A DNA stretch of 64,000 nucleotides from assembly GCA_013399695.1 (NCBI GenBank), contig VXAU01001833.1, positions 433,188 to 497,187 of the forward strand, written 5' to 3'. The notes beneath the pieces were generated by a model. That model saw only the letters and a program-made list of their open reading frames with translations. It ran no database searches and was not told the origin of the DNA. Both the position numbers and the translations under genes were made by a program. Below are positions 1-14,100 of this stretch, piece by piece. How positions within the stretch are numbered: position 1 is the stretch's first letter; each line of letters opens with the position of its first letter. This DNA is from Formicarius rufipectus. Taxonomy: Eukaryota; Chordata; Aves; Passeriformes; Formicariidae.

Positions 1-1835
1 ATTACACAGAAATCTTGGTTTACTTTCATATCAGCCTCTTCTACCTTACCAAAAACTCTCTTCACTACTCTTACTCCCAGGGTTAAGCTTCCTTCAAGTG
101 ACAGGCAACATGCAGGAAAAGGTTGCTGAGCCCCAAGTGTGGAGCTTAGGATGAACACAGGATTCACCCACATTTCCAGATGCTCCTCAGCAGAACAAGG
201 GAATCTCTCTGAAGTTCTAAAAGACTACTCTGCCCACCAAATACCTGACAATAATTAATTTTCCCTTTTTGCGTTTATAATGCATTAGACCATGTCAGCA
301 GCATAGACCTCATTTAAAATGCTTCGAGGGTTTGCTGATTGATAATAATAATAAAACCTCTCCACTGTACCGAAAGAAAAGTGTTATTACCCATTGTGCC
401 AGCTCCTGGAATCCACTTAAAATACTAGACATCAGTTTCTGTTATTTAAACAGCAAAGATCTAGGGAAAAAATATTTGGAAAGCAGAAGAAGAGAATCCA
501 AACAGTGCCTGTTCATGTACTGGTTACTGCAGCTGTGCGTGAGACTTCATGAACTGTCTCATCTTTGTCACTTGAACGAATGTATTTCAGTGTCTGCTTT
601 TAAACTCAATGTGTTTTAAGCTATTATTATCCTTGCCAAAACACTGTCCCAGCAGTCACGCTACCACCTGTGGAGTCAGAGGTGAAAAGACTTTCTAAGG
701 TCACCAGCTAACTGTCAAGTGTGTTTAGAGCTGGAGAACTGCGGTCATGGAAGAGGGACTCAGCTTGCTGACACAGCGATCAGCCAGCTCAGTTATGCAT
801 CTGACACAATGAACAGACACACACCTTCTCTAGAGACAATGGCTAAAGTCAATACAGGCACCCCATACATTGCAGCAAATTTTCATTATCAGGACAGGTA
901 GGGCAGTAAAAGTGCAAAGAGAACAAACACTGAACAACTGAAGATTCAAAACAATAACAGAGTTTGTCCTCACAAAAAATCAGTCATTATTGAGTTTTAC
1001 AGGCTCAATGCCATTGCTTCTTAAAACATAAACAGCATTTAGAAAGATTCTGTAAAAGAAAGAATAAATCCACCTTATCAGAGTTCCATAACGCTAATAG
1101 TAAGTAATACTTTTGTGCATCACAAAATATTCTTTTGTTTTTCAGAATAATTTTACTGTGCACATAAAAGATGGTTAATTCTGCCCTTCACCTTGGGCAC
1201 CAGATCCAGGCAAAAATATTTTAATACTGTGCAATTCTCCAGTGTTCACTAACTGGGATTCAGTCTGCCTAAATCAGACATGAAATTTCTACCTACACTG
1301 TAGGGCATCTATTAAATCACCCCTACTAATGCAAGTTCCATAGATAACCCAGGGATAAAGGCAGGTACCTTGAAGAGGTTCAGCTTCAGCTACTTAAGAC
1401 AGAATCTTGGCCTAAAGGTTTCAAATATGCATCTCCATTGGCTAGAAATGTACTTCAGCATTTGTTTTAGGGAATTTGCTTCGCTATATATCATTTAATG
1501 ATCTGCAATAGGAGGACTAAGTCGAGCATTCTGTAGCTAGTTGTAACAACTTTGTAATGTATTTAAAACAACTTGCTTTTTAGTTCAATTGTTAAGCCAT
1601 AGAAGTCACATGAATAGATCAAACCCTCATTTTCCTCTTTAGTCAACAAATTGCTACACTGCACATTCAGAAGGAATGGGCAATGCTGTAAAGTCTCAAA
1701 AGATCAGAAATCAAAGAACTTTAAAAAATAAAAGTGCTTGTCAGTGCTACAAATCCTAAAGCTAAACGTGAAAATTTTTGAGCAGGCTCCAAAGTGTTCA
1801 TTTTTGAACTCCTCTTATTTTTTTCCCTCAGTTGT

Positions 1836-1916
1836 AGAGTCATAGTAAAGGTTTGGGGTGGAAGGGACCTTTAAAGGTCATCTAGTTCCTACTGCTGTGG
1901 GCAGGGATGTTATCCA
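1836..1916 (-). mobile_element. CR1 LINE 3' end fragment
   Basis: The plus strand contains GGTTTGGGGTGGAAGGGACC followed by a TCATCTAGTTCC-type segment and GGGCAGGGAT. This is the reverse complement of the well-known CR1 3' terminal region. Only about 80 bp survives, with several differences from the family and the octamer tail reduced to a single degraded copy (GAGTCATAG). It is an old, 5'-truncated insertion in the same orientation as GPR158. Confidence 0.8.
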
Positions 1917-4900
1917 TGCCATATACATGGAAATGAAATTCAGAGTTTAAAACAAGCATGAGCATCATCTGTTTATGTATCTGAGATGAAAGTCACCTAC
2001 TTTAGACAAAAGGGATGCAAAAGTAATACTTATTTTCTCATTTGCAAATAACCATATTTTTCTTAAAACTGTGCCAACTTAACCCAGAGACCATTACGGG
2101 AAAACTATCTACCTTTTTTATTGAATTTTCTGCAAGTACTGTGCACGGTTCAATGAAGGACATGACACAGCCATTTAACATAATGCCTTTTGGGCTAATT
2201 CCATTAACAAGCATCTACGAGATACTGTGAAGAGATCCATCCGATCTGTTCCACTGCCCAACACCATCTGCCCTTGCCTGACTGCAACAGCTGTCTAGGG
2301 CTGTCTCTAGGCAATTCTGCTACAGAACAAGCCATCAGATACCTCCCCTCAGTATCCTGCCATGCTGTGAGATGGGCATTCTTCCTTCTTCTGCCATGTT
2401 TCAGCAGTTTCTTTCAATACATAAAATATCCTCCAGGGTACATCAAGTCACCTATTAATGTTTCAGTCCTAATACTGAGAAGGGATTTCCTGCAACAGAG
2501 ATGCTGTTTGCAACGTTAGATAAGCTTGCCATCCAAGCTCCTAACAGTCTGGCACTACACTTCCTAGAAAAGGGACCAATCAATCCACTTGTATGTGGGC
2601 ACACTGCCATCTTAACAGATGGGCATGAATGGAGGCATTCATGAGCCTGTGCACACTATGGGCACCACATTCCACTGTTCAAAACATGAGTCACAGCTCA
2701 GATCATCTGCTTAAGTATTAGTAAATGCACAACTCCTTATCCAATCCTCTACGGCCAACAAATATTTCCGGTGCAGCTACACAAAACAATTTAGAGGTAT
2801 GATAATAGATGAATATACACTTAGGCTAATTACATAAGAACACTTCCTTCCACTTCCATTCCACTTTTTAAAACCATATGTGCTTTTTAAGACATAACAT
2901 TTTATTCTAATAGGCCTATGAACACACAGTACCATCAAACCCTGCTATCCTTGCAGTTCTCACCATTTTAGAGCAGAGCTGTGCCGGATCATTAGCTCAA
3001 TACCTCTCTAAAGCACACATTTGCTGCAGGAAACCATATTAACTCTTCAGTAGGTTTTATTCTTGCCCCTGAATTGGAACTGAGTTAAATTCTCAGTATC
3101 CAGCATTGGAGCCACTCTGCTGCTGGGGCAATGAATTTCAGATTAGATGTATGTCAAAGTCAAAATACTTATGGCCATTTAAGATCTTTTGTTTTCCTTC
3201 ATAAAAGAAGACAAGTTTTTCCTAGTCACCCACACAGAGTTTAGCTTGAAATTCTGCCTACTAAATCCTCTTTTCCATCCCACTATACTTTCAACTGTAG
3301 ATACTGCTGTTTTCTCCACTGCCTGTCTTAAAATATATATTAATATATATTAAAGCTCTGTCTCTGTTTCAGCAAAGACATATCTTGCCTGTAAAGCCTT
3401 TTGGAAGACTGTGACACAGTATAAGCTCCTTACCACCAGCACCAGTGTGAAAAATACAAAGACTTCTAGAACTTGATTCATCAGAACACTTTGCTATCAC
3501 TAAGTTTTATTACACTTTGGATTCATTCCCATCAGGCAGCAACAACAGATCTCTAAAGCTCTTTATGGAACACATATTTCACAGTGGAGCTCATTTAGCC
3601 TCCTGAGAGATTTAACTGGCGATTAAGCAAACAGAACCTTCAAGATCATTCTGGTTTGACACAAGACTGCATGCTTAGAATGCCTCTTTGCTGATATATC
3701 TTTAATCATTTTTCCTCCTTTTTTTTTCCTCTGTTCATAAGCCAGATGTTAGCAAATGCTTGACAGAACACCCTTGAACAGTTTATTTTGAGGAAAATAA
3801 ACATCCATTTGAATTCCAAGATGATGTCATGCCTTTCCTCCAATTTGAAGAGAAAAAGTGATATGTCACAGATCCTACCAGCTCTGGAAATATTTATGTG
3901 ACCTGAACACATGGCCTGAAAATGCATGTATTTGCCATAAATTCTATCCTCTACTCAGATTTACAAATGATCCAGCTTCACTGTTCCTATTTATATTGGC
4001 CTAATGAAGAGTATTCCACAGTCAAGTATTAAAAAATTAATATATAATCCACAATGGATTAAAAAAGAGCCATGCTTGCACTCTGTAATCAGATTTGATC
4101 ACAACAAATGAAATGTTATGCCCAACAAGGCCCATGCAGTAGAAAAGGGCATTCTAGGGCTTTTTCCTAATAATGGCTAAAACTCTGTCATGAAACAGTT
4201 CCTTAGCTTATTAGTGAGATCAACTGATGCCCTGGCTGAATCAGTTATAAATGCTAAGGGTTGAAGGGTACCCCAAGGATCAATTCAGAATCAACAAGAG
4301 AAAGGAGATACAAAGAAAGCCAGAACACCAGGTCTGTACCACCTTAGGGGCAAAAAAGAGTAAGAACTAGTATTAACTGGAAGACTGGATCATTGCACCA
4401 GACTGCTGTGGGAACCAGTGGGGGAATAGAGGAGAAACAGAAATCACCTTGAATCACTGAGTTATCCCATATGTGTTCTGCATGTATGTCCAAACACAGA
4501 GATTGTGCTTACCTTTTCATTGTGATAGAATAAACTATTTATCTTTAACCATAAACCTCACAAATACAAGGAGAGATTTCAATGGCAATGGCCAGGGGAT
4601 GATGTCCTTAAACAGGTAAATGGTCATTCAGGAAGTCTCCCCATCTAAAGGACTATAGGCATTGAGCTGTTGGAGGTGGCAAATCTAATTTCTTGGGGGC
4701 AAATATTTGTCTGAGAAAGGCATCTTCCTGACCCCTGTGGGTTACCGGATGCTTTCTGTAGCATGAAGTACAAGACAAGGAAAAGGTCTGAAACTCAGAA
4801 GTTCCACTGAGACCATGACAAGGACTAGTATAATGAACAAATTACATAACACTGAAATATCCAAGGCCGGGAGAAACAAAAAAAAGTATATGCTGGCTCT

Positions 4901-7900
4901 AATAATGTCCCATCTTAAGAGAGAAGAGAAAATAAAGCGTAAATTGCATCCTATGCTTTTCTTGTTCTCATTCAAATGTACTTCTGCTTCACCACTACCA
5001 TACAGCAATAGAAGTAAATGAATACTTTCCAGGGAGTCCAAACAGGAATGACTTTGGTTGCCCAACAGATCTGCTTATCCATCTGCTTTGATGTGCCAGT
5101 TGTCTGTCTTTGGTATGTGTCTATCCCTCATACACATGTCGGCTCCCTCCTGACAGCCTCACAGTCTTTCATACAGCTACCCTAACAGTAGCCTGAACAC
5201 CCTCAGAAGTCAATCTCTGAGGACTTGAGAGTTTGCTCATCTCAGCAGTCCAGAGACTTCAAGATGGTCAGATATGGACTTGGCCGGATGTCTGAAGTTT
5301 TCACTTAAATCAGGATATTGTCTCAGAAAGTTTAAAATCTGTTCAAATAAGAATTTTCAAAGCAGCAAGAACTGTTGTGTTTGAAAATTTAAAGCCTACT
5401 GGGGCTTTTCCTGAGTCATGCAGGTCACCAGCCACAGCCTTGAAGCACAAAATAGTAATTTATCTGATTTTAAAGATACCTAGAAGCCATCCAGGAAGCC
5501 TGGAGCCTCTGACTTCCATGAAAGGCTACTACTCAAATATTTAAAATACATCTGGCTTCCTGTCTCCAAATAGAGCTTCACAGTGTTAAGAGCATTATAG
5601 TTAACACTGACACTCTGCACTCTTTCATTTGATGCTTTTTCTTTCCAAACTTATACAAAAAGGCTTTAGATTATTTTACAGTTAAATACTGAAAGATAAA
5701 TGAAGATGTGGGTTTCCTGATCAATCAAATAGTTAGGTTTTGAGTGAAGTTTATTAGACAAGTCTGTCATCAGTTGGGACATTGAGGGCTCCAGCCACAT
5801 TCACACTAAGGATGAGAAGCACAAGTGAAATACAAAGGAGAAGCTGAGCTCCTTAACCATTCAATGCTTCTAATTTCATATTTGCATTACACTCAAAAAA
5901 ATAAAAATTAATAGAAATCATTTCATCAGAACATTTTATCTAGACAACAGGTACATACGTATGGGCACGCCAAAAACTGTTCTTGGTGGTGCAGAATTAT
6001 AAAAGTGGAAAATCAAAGGAAGCTGCAAAGTCAAAATATCTGCTTAAGTATTTGCTTTTTCCACCAGTTAATTTTTACAATCCAACTATTGCTGTCATTT
6101 GTTCAGATACATTTTCTTCCATGTGACATGCAAACCTGGGTAAATGACAACACTCAATTGAATGTCCTAGCTGACCTGTTTCATAAGTGAAAACAAAACT
6201 CCAAACTCATTTATTGAATGCATTACTATCACCTTTTCTTAACAAAGATGTTCCAGCAAAGAAGCAGAAAAAGAAACATTATAAGGAGCTGAAACATCTC
6301 TAAAGAAAAAAATTTACATCTATTCAGCCTAGTCATTTGCCCGATCACTGATGCATCTTAACAACAGGGCTAAGGATATGACAGTTTCATTATTTTATTA
6401 AAACCAAGAAAAATCTAACAATTCATTTTAAGACCACATCTGTTATTCTAGGAAAAAGGAATCTTTTAGAAACATAATGGTTAAGGAGTCTATATTAAAA
6501 TAAATCTTGCAAGAGCTGCAGCTAAATCAAGACATAATAGACTAAATTATTCAGAACAATTTGTCAAGTATACTTAATGCAAGACACAGGTCATAAAACA
6601 AACTCACATAGACTTTTTTAACTCACTACACTATGAATATGCAGTGCAGAGCGGAGGTTTTATGTATTTCCAAATAGTGACTTCTACCTGGGGAAAAGAA
6701 AACATGCAATATTTAGAGTTCCAAAAATAACTTCTCTGCTGGTTTTAGCCTAACAAAGCTGGTGAGGTATTTAACACCAAGTTTGTGAGAAAAAAATTAC
6801 CTGATGGTTTAGGTTCTTCAAGTATATCCTTCCTGGCTGCTTGTTCTCCCTGAACTATGTGTCGGCAGGTTCATGAGTCAAGACAAGACTTTTACTGACA
6901 TCAACTTTTAAGATTATTATTTGGAAGAGATCATGGGGACAGACCAGGACTTTGAAATACCCTGTTAAACCACAGTAAAAAGCAGGACAGAACCGGCTGC
7001 AATCCTCCTCAAGAAAGTTTTTGTCAGTATTTTTGACAACTAGCAATTTAGAAAAACTCTCTCTACAAAATACCAGCTGGACACCTCAATCCAGCCAATG
7101 CTGATAGTTTACTGCAGACATCACTGCTGGAACTATTGACTTTTAATTTTCAGTTTGTGTACCTGCAGCAATGACAGCAGTGGGGATAAGCCAGAGGCCA
7201 CAGTGCGACAAACCTCCAGAGAAAGTGCTGGGAACATTCAATCTCCTGATGTTCCCTGATGAAGAATGCATGCCTGTCTGAGAAATCTGCTTGAAGTAAA
7301 CCAAAGCCATCAGCTTCAGCAGAGATGCAATTTGATGAAGAGTGAAAATGAGTGACAGACTCTGCTGTCATGATCTACATTAATCTTAAATCTACATTAA
7401 CCATATCAAGCAAATTGTGTCACTAAAATAATTAATTAATTATGAGTAATTAAGGAAGTCCAGAAGAAACCAACCGCAGCTGCAAGCTCAGTAGAAGGTA
7501 GGGAAAAATGAATGAAACACTTCTCTTCCTAGCAGGAAGACATTCCCATATCACACGGATATGAACATTGTTATCTTCCAAAAAAAATGTTTAAGGTAAA
7601 TCTATGCAATAAAAGTATTTATGCAGTATTGAGGAGATATTGTAAAATTATTATGACTGAGCAATTAAAATTAATTTAGCAAAATAAATTCCTATATTCA
7701 AGATGACCAAACCCTTCAGAGATTCTTTCAGTCACATGATATCGTGGTGATTGTAAAAATATTTATGCATCTATAAATTTAAATATAGAACTAGATTTGA
7801 TGTATTTGTTCTCTTTCAAAAGTTAGCTACTTTGCATGCAGATTCTAAAGCACATTGGTTCCAAAATAGCAGCATAGTTCGAGCATATCTGTGCCAATGT

Positions 7901-10900
7901 CATCTTCTTTATGAAAAGCAACACAGAACTTTATCAGTGTCACTCTCCTGCAATCCTGAATAACTCTGAAAAACACGTTATTGCAGAAAGGTTCACAGGG
8001 CACCTCCATGAGCCATAAACCGCTCCCTCACACAGTATGCAAAAAAGCATATTCTCTATATTCACTCTCCTTCACCACATTCAACTGGGGTGATTTGATA
8101 CTATAATCCATCTATTTCTATAGGGACTATAAATCTGGACTAGAGGTTCTACACGCCTGAGCTAGGGAAGACAAGTAAACTGCTGAAGTCCAAGACAGTC
8201 AGCCTAAGCTCCCTCTGTATTCCATGAGGAGCACCCTAGGCGGAGGGCAAACCACACTGCCCTTTTACTAGCACCTAAGGCGGGTTAAAGTGCTGTCCTC
8301 CAGAGATGCCTGCTTTTCTCCACAGGTTATAACGGGAGCCTGGGGTAAAATGGGATGTTCAAAATTAAGATTAATTTAAGAAAAAAAAAACCCAAACAAC
8401 CAACCCTGCACTGCAAACAGACATTATGAAGTTTTCCTTGCAGTTCTCAGCACTCTTTCCTTCTCAAATGCAGGTAGCTAGTAACCAGACAGACCATATA
8501 AAGCCCATCCTTCAACTGAAATACTATGGAGGACAACAAGCTGGAAAGTCTTTAGAACTATTTAGCCTAATTTAATATTTGTTACTATTTTAAACTGGGT
8601 GTCTCAAAGGAAGCAAATAACTTTAGAACAATTCAACTGATTTGGAAAGAAATGAGCCTAGAACAAAAGGTACATTTTGTGGATTTTAAGGCAACTATCA
8701 GGGAATGTAGAAACACAGAAGTAAGTTGGCAAAGAAAGTAACAGAGACATTTGGGCCAGGAGTCATTTCCATTACAGAAGAAAAATTAAAAAGTCCTAAA
8801 ATGAAAAGCAATGACCTTAGACTGGGCACACTAGATACAAGCTGTCAAGAAGCAAACTTGAGCAATGTATCAGCAACACAGCTGGATGAACTCAGAGCAG
8901 CCTGAAAAGAACTCTTCTTTACAGACCTCAGGAAACAGATTTCTTTAATAGTTCAAAACCAACATATTCAACTCTGAAAGAGCAGTCTTCAAAAGCTTCA
9001 ACATGTGTAGGTGGCAATCAACTAAACAGAACAACTCAGAACAGAAATCTCTCCCTGAAAATGCTGCATGGAAGTGGAAAGTAGGCGGTTTGGATCTTGG
9101 AGGTGACCTTCAGGAAATTGAAGGTGGACTTGAAAAACTTTAAAGAGTCTGTGGAGGTCACTGAGTAGTTGGTGAGAACACTGAAGTACAATGGTGCAGG
9201 AAGGAGAGGAGTCAGGTGGAATGGGTGTTGCACAATGTGAAATCATTGACTGGAAGAAACTAGGGAAAATACATTGTCCTCCTCTGGAAAACAGTAGTTT
9301 CACGGCACCACAACAATCTGTATTGCTTCTCATTACCTGGACAATCAGTAAAAATTAAACCCCTATGGAATAATAGGTAAATCTCATCTTCCAAATACTG
9401 CATTTGCTAACCTTTGCATACATTCAAGTTTTCCATAAAATTGCATTGCCAAATGCACAAGTAAACATATTTACAAATTCTTAATTGATTGACATGGACA
9501 ATTTCTTTCACAAAAAGAAACAGAACTACAGAAACATTTGAGATGCAAGGTTGCATTAGAGAGGCATCTTTAATGTCTCTCTCACATGACAAGAAGACTT
9601 TTCAGGTCATAAAGATTTGAACTCAGACATTCAGGGCAGTCGTAGGAGTTGTTTGTTTTGCTGAACTATGACTTGTAACTTATTGTTTGTTTAATGTGCT
9701 TATAATTGCCATTTATTTTGAACATGTAAAGTAACTGTAGATAAACTGTGAACAAAGAAAAGAAACCCAGATGAGCCGATTTTTTATAATTTTGAAAATT
9801 CAGTGGAATTAGGTAAAACAATACAGTGCAACAATTAGCAAGTTTCTGGTGAAAGTTCTTCACTTAAATTATCTAATCTGGAAACCAAGCAAATTCAGGC
9901 TATGTTTTCACAGTCACAACAGCAGAGGCCCATATGCTACTTTCTGCTCATACCTAAAAATAACCACCATTCACTGAAGCTGGTCTTAGAAGCCAGATTC
10001 CCCCCATTTTAACCAAGAGGTAATCTAACCAATAGATGAAGTACCCTCCCTACTGCTCTTTGGATCTAGATTAGTATTTGTGTTTATATCCATTTCCTAC
10101 TGTTTAATGAAGCCATGGGAAATGGAACAGTAGCAGCACGAGGGGCTGAATACTTCTCATACTACAGCATCTTAGAGCCAGACCACTAAAACTTCCTTCA
10201 AGCTGGTACAAGTTTGTATCTTCTGAGCCAGAGATACCTTTGGAGGTATCTTTGGAGCCTACCTGTCAGATCCAAAAGGAAAACATTAACAAGTGGGATA
10301 CTGAATAAAAACACTGCCTGTAGGCTGGCTGTTTTACCACCTATGCTTGGTAAGAAAGAGAGGATTGGATGGCATACCTGAAGAGAGGGTTCAAGTCTGC
10401 AGCCCTTGTGAAGGAAGGCATTTTCCCATGCAGAGAAACTTGCAGGATCATAAACCACAAAGTTAGCTAAGCTAGCTAAGTGTCCCTGACTCCCTAAACT
10501 AAGTGTCCCTGAGTGGGAGCACATGGCCCTCTCATGCAGAGTACCTCACCTGACCTGATGGCACCAAAACTGAGCACTGCATTATGGAGTTGCAATGCAT
10601 CCCCACTTATGAGTCTTTAAAAGACTTGTCATGATAAAAATTGAAGCAGTATTAGGAAATGTGTACTCTGCTAATGGCTTAACTACTCAACCATATTTGG
10701 TCTTCTCCTTTCAGAGACACTGACCAAAATAGCTATAACCAGTACCTGCTGGTTCCCTCCTGTTGCTGCAGCTGCAAAACCCAAAATATTAGAAATATCA
10801 GTCTTCCAGGGTAAGACTGCTCATTTGCATTCCTGGCACATCTCACTTGCACGGTCCACAAAATGCATTCATTAACAGATAACAAAATAGCAGAAGGAGG

Positions 10901-11125
10901 CTTTCTACAAATGTTCCACTCCTTCCTGAGCACAGGGGGAGTCCTCCAAACATTTCACTGATTTATCAAAGAAAAGGCCCACTCTCTACCAGAAGAGACA
11001 TATTCTACTGCATTTTGTTGCTAGGCAGTCCTCTGCATTTAACTGCAATTATTTATTTATATGAACTTCCTTCTCCATCCTTCCTACCAAGCTGCTTGTA
11101 GTGTTGGGTAAATAACTTTACAGTT

Positions 11126-11176
11126 AAAAAAATAAAAATAATAAAAAACAAACAAACAAACAAACAAACAAAAACC
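11126..11176. repeat. A-rich / (AAAC)n simple repeat
   Basis: An A-rich stretch with AAT-type units runs into about seven consecutive AAAC units. It is a simple tandem repeat with no coding content. Confidence 0.9.
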
Positions 11177-14100
11177 ATAACAGCAGATTAAGAGCAAAAT
11201 TAATATTTGTTACCAGAACTAAGAACGATATGGCAAACAGAAACACAAATAACTGACTGCCAGGAGGCAAGAGAGAAACACAGCCATTTTCTAAAAGAGA
11301 AGTCACGTTCCTAAGACAGAGAGCAATGAGGTAAACCAACCAAATGGTGAGACCTCCTATCTGAGACAGTCCAAAAGAAGCATTTCAAGACTCACATTTA
11401 GATAAGGAGCTGTAAGTACTCAGATGGTCATGACCTTCTTTTTCTTCAAGGTTCTTGAACACTGACTATATATATAACAACTACTTATGATTTAAAACAA
11501 ATCCATTCAGGCAGATTTTGACAGGATTGCTTGTGACATGTCTGAGAAAAATGCATCACTTTAAACAGTCTGAGGAAATGAACTAGCAGATTCAATGTAT
11601 CATGCTACAAAACTTCATCTACTTTATGAAAGACATGCATGGAGGGTAAAACCACTCCCAAAACATTTCTTTGAACTTGCCTAGGTAACTACAAAATATA
11701 AGTATGTCTGCCATGTTCTCTGGACCAGCAGAGCACTTAAGTGTTTAGCAACAGGAACTTCTCGGTCCTCTATTCAATTTTCCTTCTTTCACTCTGGTTT
11801 CAACTTTTTTCCAACTTTTTCTTGTTCTCTAACCCATTTCTTAATCAGTTAAGACTAAACACTACTTGAAGTTATATCAAGGTTCTAAACATTTTTTTTT
11901 AATTTGTTGGAAATAACAGAGAATTATTTTTCTCTACTATCTTCTCAAAAATTCATTCTCTGTCAACTTCCTTTTTTAATCTGATATTATTATTACATTA
12001 CTAATTATGGCATCAAATATAATTAATTATCTATCAATTTCATGTCTACACGTTCTTGATCACATCTGATGTCTGCTATACACACTGGAGAGTCAAACCA
12101 GAAATTAGTGCCTTTCACAACAACAACATTTGATATGAAAGCCTTTTGATGTTATCAGGTTATACCAGTTTACAGGTACCTATGGAAAATCTAATATACT
12201 AGAGGTTTCCTTTCCAGATGTAGTACATACTGATGTCACTTATCCTAAAAAGACAAGATATCCTGCCTGAGGAAAAAAGTGCTCCTTATTACTTGTCAAA
12301 TCCCACAGCAAACAGCACTAACTGTAGTCCTTATAAAGTCATCTCAGTTCAGTGTCCAAACAGATCAAAATTCTTTTACTGCAAACCTAGTAATGTGGAA
12401 TGTTTTTGGTTCCAGAAAAGTTACATAAAGAGAAGCTAAAAGTGAAATTTACAGTTTTTACATATTCTTCTTGACATCTTAAATGGGCAGATACCTTACT
12501 GTAGTCAATGTTGTCAAACTATTAATCTTGCCTAAGATTTACATGGTAGATATGTCAAATATGTTTCTGATTTAGCTATCTTCCAAAATTTCTGGGTCTC
12601 CAAAGAACTGAGCATATGATATTCCAACAGAACCTTATGTTGAATTAATGGTTAATATATATGTTCCTTAGGGCTTTAAAATCCTCATTATGACAGTATT
12701 TTGTCTCCTTGTAGCAATGACTGGTGATTACTCAGAGAGTGCCTGCTACTGTGGCAGTAACTTATTTGGATTATGATTTCAAAGATGTAAGTATGCCTTT
12801 AGGCTTGAAAAGTAGATACAAGTTTAATAAATATGGATATAAATAGCTGACTAAATAACTCAGTACACAGACTTTTATAGGTCAGTTCTTTACAGATTTA
12901 AAGGCAGAGCCAACAATAAAGAGAGAAAGGATGAGCTGATTCCATGGGCCAGGAAGTTCTGCCAGATTTCCAAAAACAACATTTCAAGGGTTCAGCATGC
13001 TGGTGATGTCAGATTAGGAATTTAAGAGTGAGAGCTGAACACTGAGAGCACTTGCTCTGTATACAGCATCCCGGCACGTGCTATATTTGTGAAGAATAGG
13101 CTAGTTAAAAAACTAAGCAAGATTAGTAAATTTAACAACATACTACTGGAAGATATACAATTATTTTGGATTCTGACTAATGTGACAATTTATACATTTG
13201 GATTGACATAGAAGAAGAGATCTGAAGCTTAAGTCATAGCTCCATGTTTTTAAAACACTGGTTATTTAACTATTTCCTGCAAAAAAATCCAAAATTTAAA
13301 AGGAAGACAAAAGTCTGAACAAGATACAATACTTGAAGAAAACACAGAAAGCACTTCCTTATGCCAACCAAACTTCCTTTACTTTTCGTCCTAAATGTCA
13401 TCATAGTCTACACAAGTACATATGTTATCCAAAATCAACATGTTTGATATATGTGTAGCAGGTTTAAACATCTCTTTCGGTGAAAGTGATTGAAAAAAGT
13501 TTTAGTCATGCAGGAAAAACAGCATCACTATAAATTTAATAGAAAAAAAGAAGTTAAAGAATTGTGAAGATTTACCTTTATCAAAAAATGTTTTCTCACC
13601 AAACTTTGTACACACACCACAAAGCAGAACCAAACCTCTTTGTAATACTCTCTCAGTCAGCAAATGCCTGCAGAGAGGATACACTGCTGCTGGAATGGCA
13701 GCATAGGACATGCCCTCCTGTCAGAAACTCAGAACACAACTCCATCACAAAGCACCAAGACTGCAGCACACCCAAGGAACACACTCTACCTTTGTGTGGA
13801 CCTGCCCAACACAAGTTGTGCCAGTGAATCACGTTCAGAGTATGTCAGGATTTATGTCTGTGTACATTATTACTATAGCTTGCATTTTCCAAGGCATTTG
13901 GCCCTTCAGATCACTTTTAAAACCAATGACCCTGACACTGATAAAGTTTCTAGATATTCCAAATAATTGCTTAGGTTTACTGTTGCCTGCTTTCTGGTTT
14001 ACTGCCTTTCTCACTAGCCTTGAGTCATTCTCACGCTGGACATACAGAGCAAGGACTCTCTACTGACTGCAATATGTAAGAGAAGACAACAGGTAACTCA

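Noticed and set aside
4742..5065. 107-codon minus-strand frame with a hydrophobic middle
   Set aside because: No match to GPR158 or another family I know, no consistent splice sites, and overlapped by another frame on the opposite strand.
10198..10524. 108-codon minus-strand frame
   Set aside because: Contains a locally repeated AAGTGTCCCTGA segment and no domain; length is within chance expectation.
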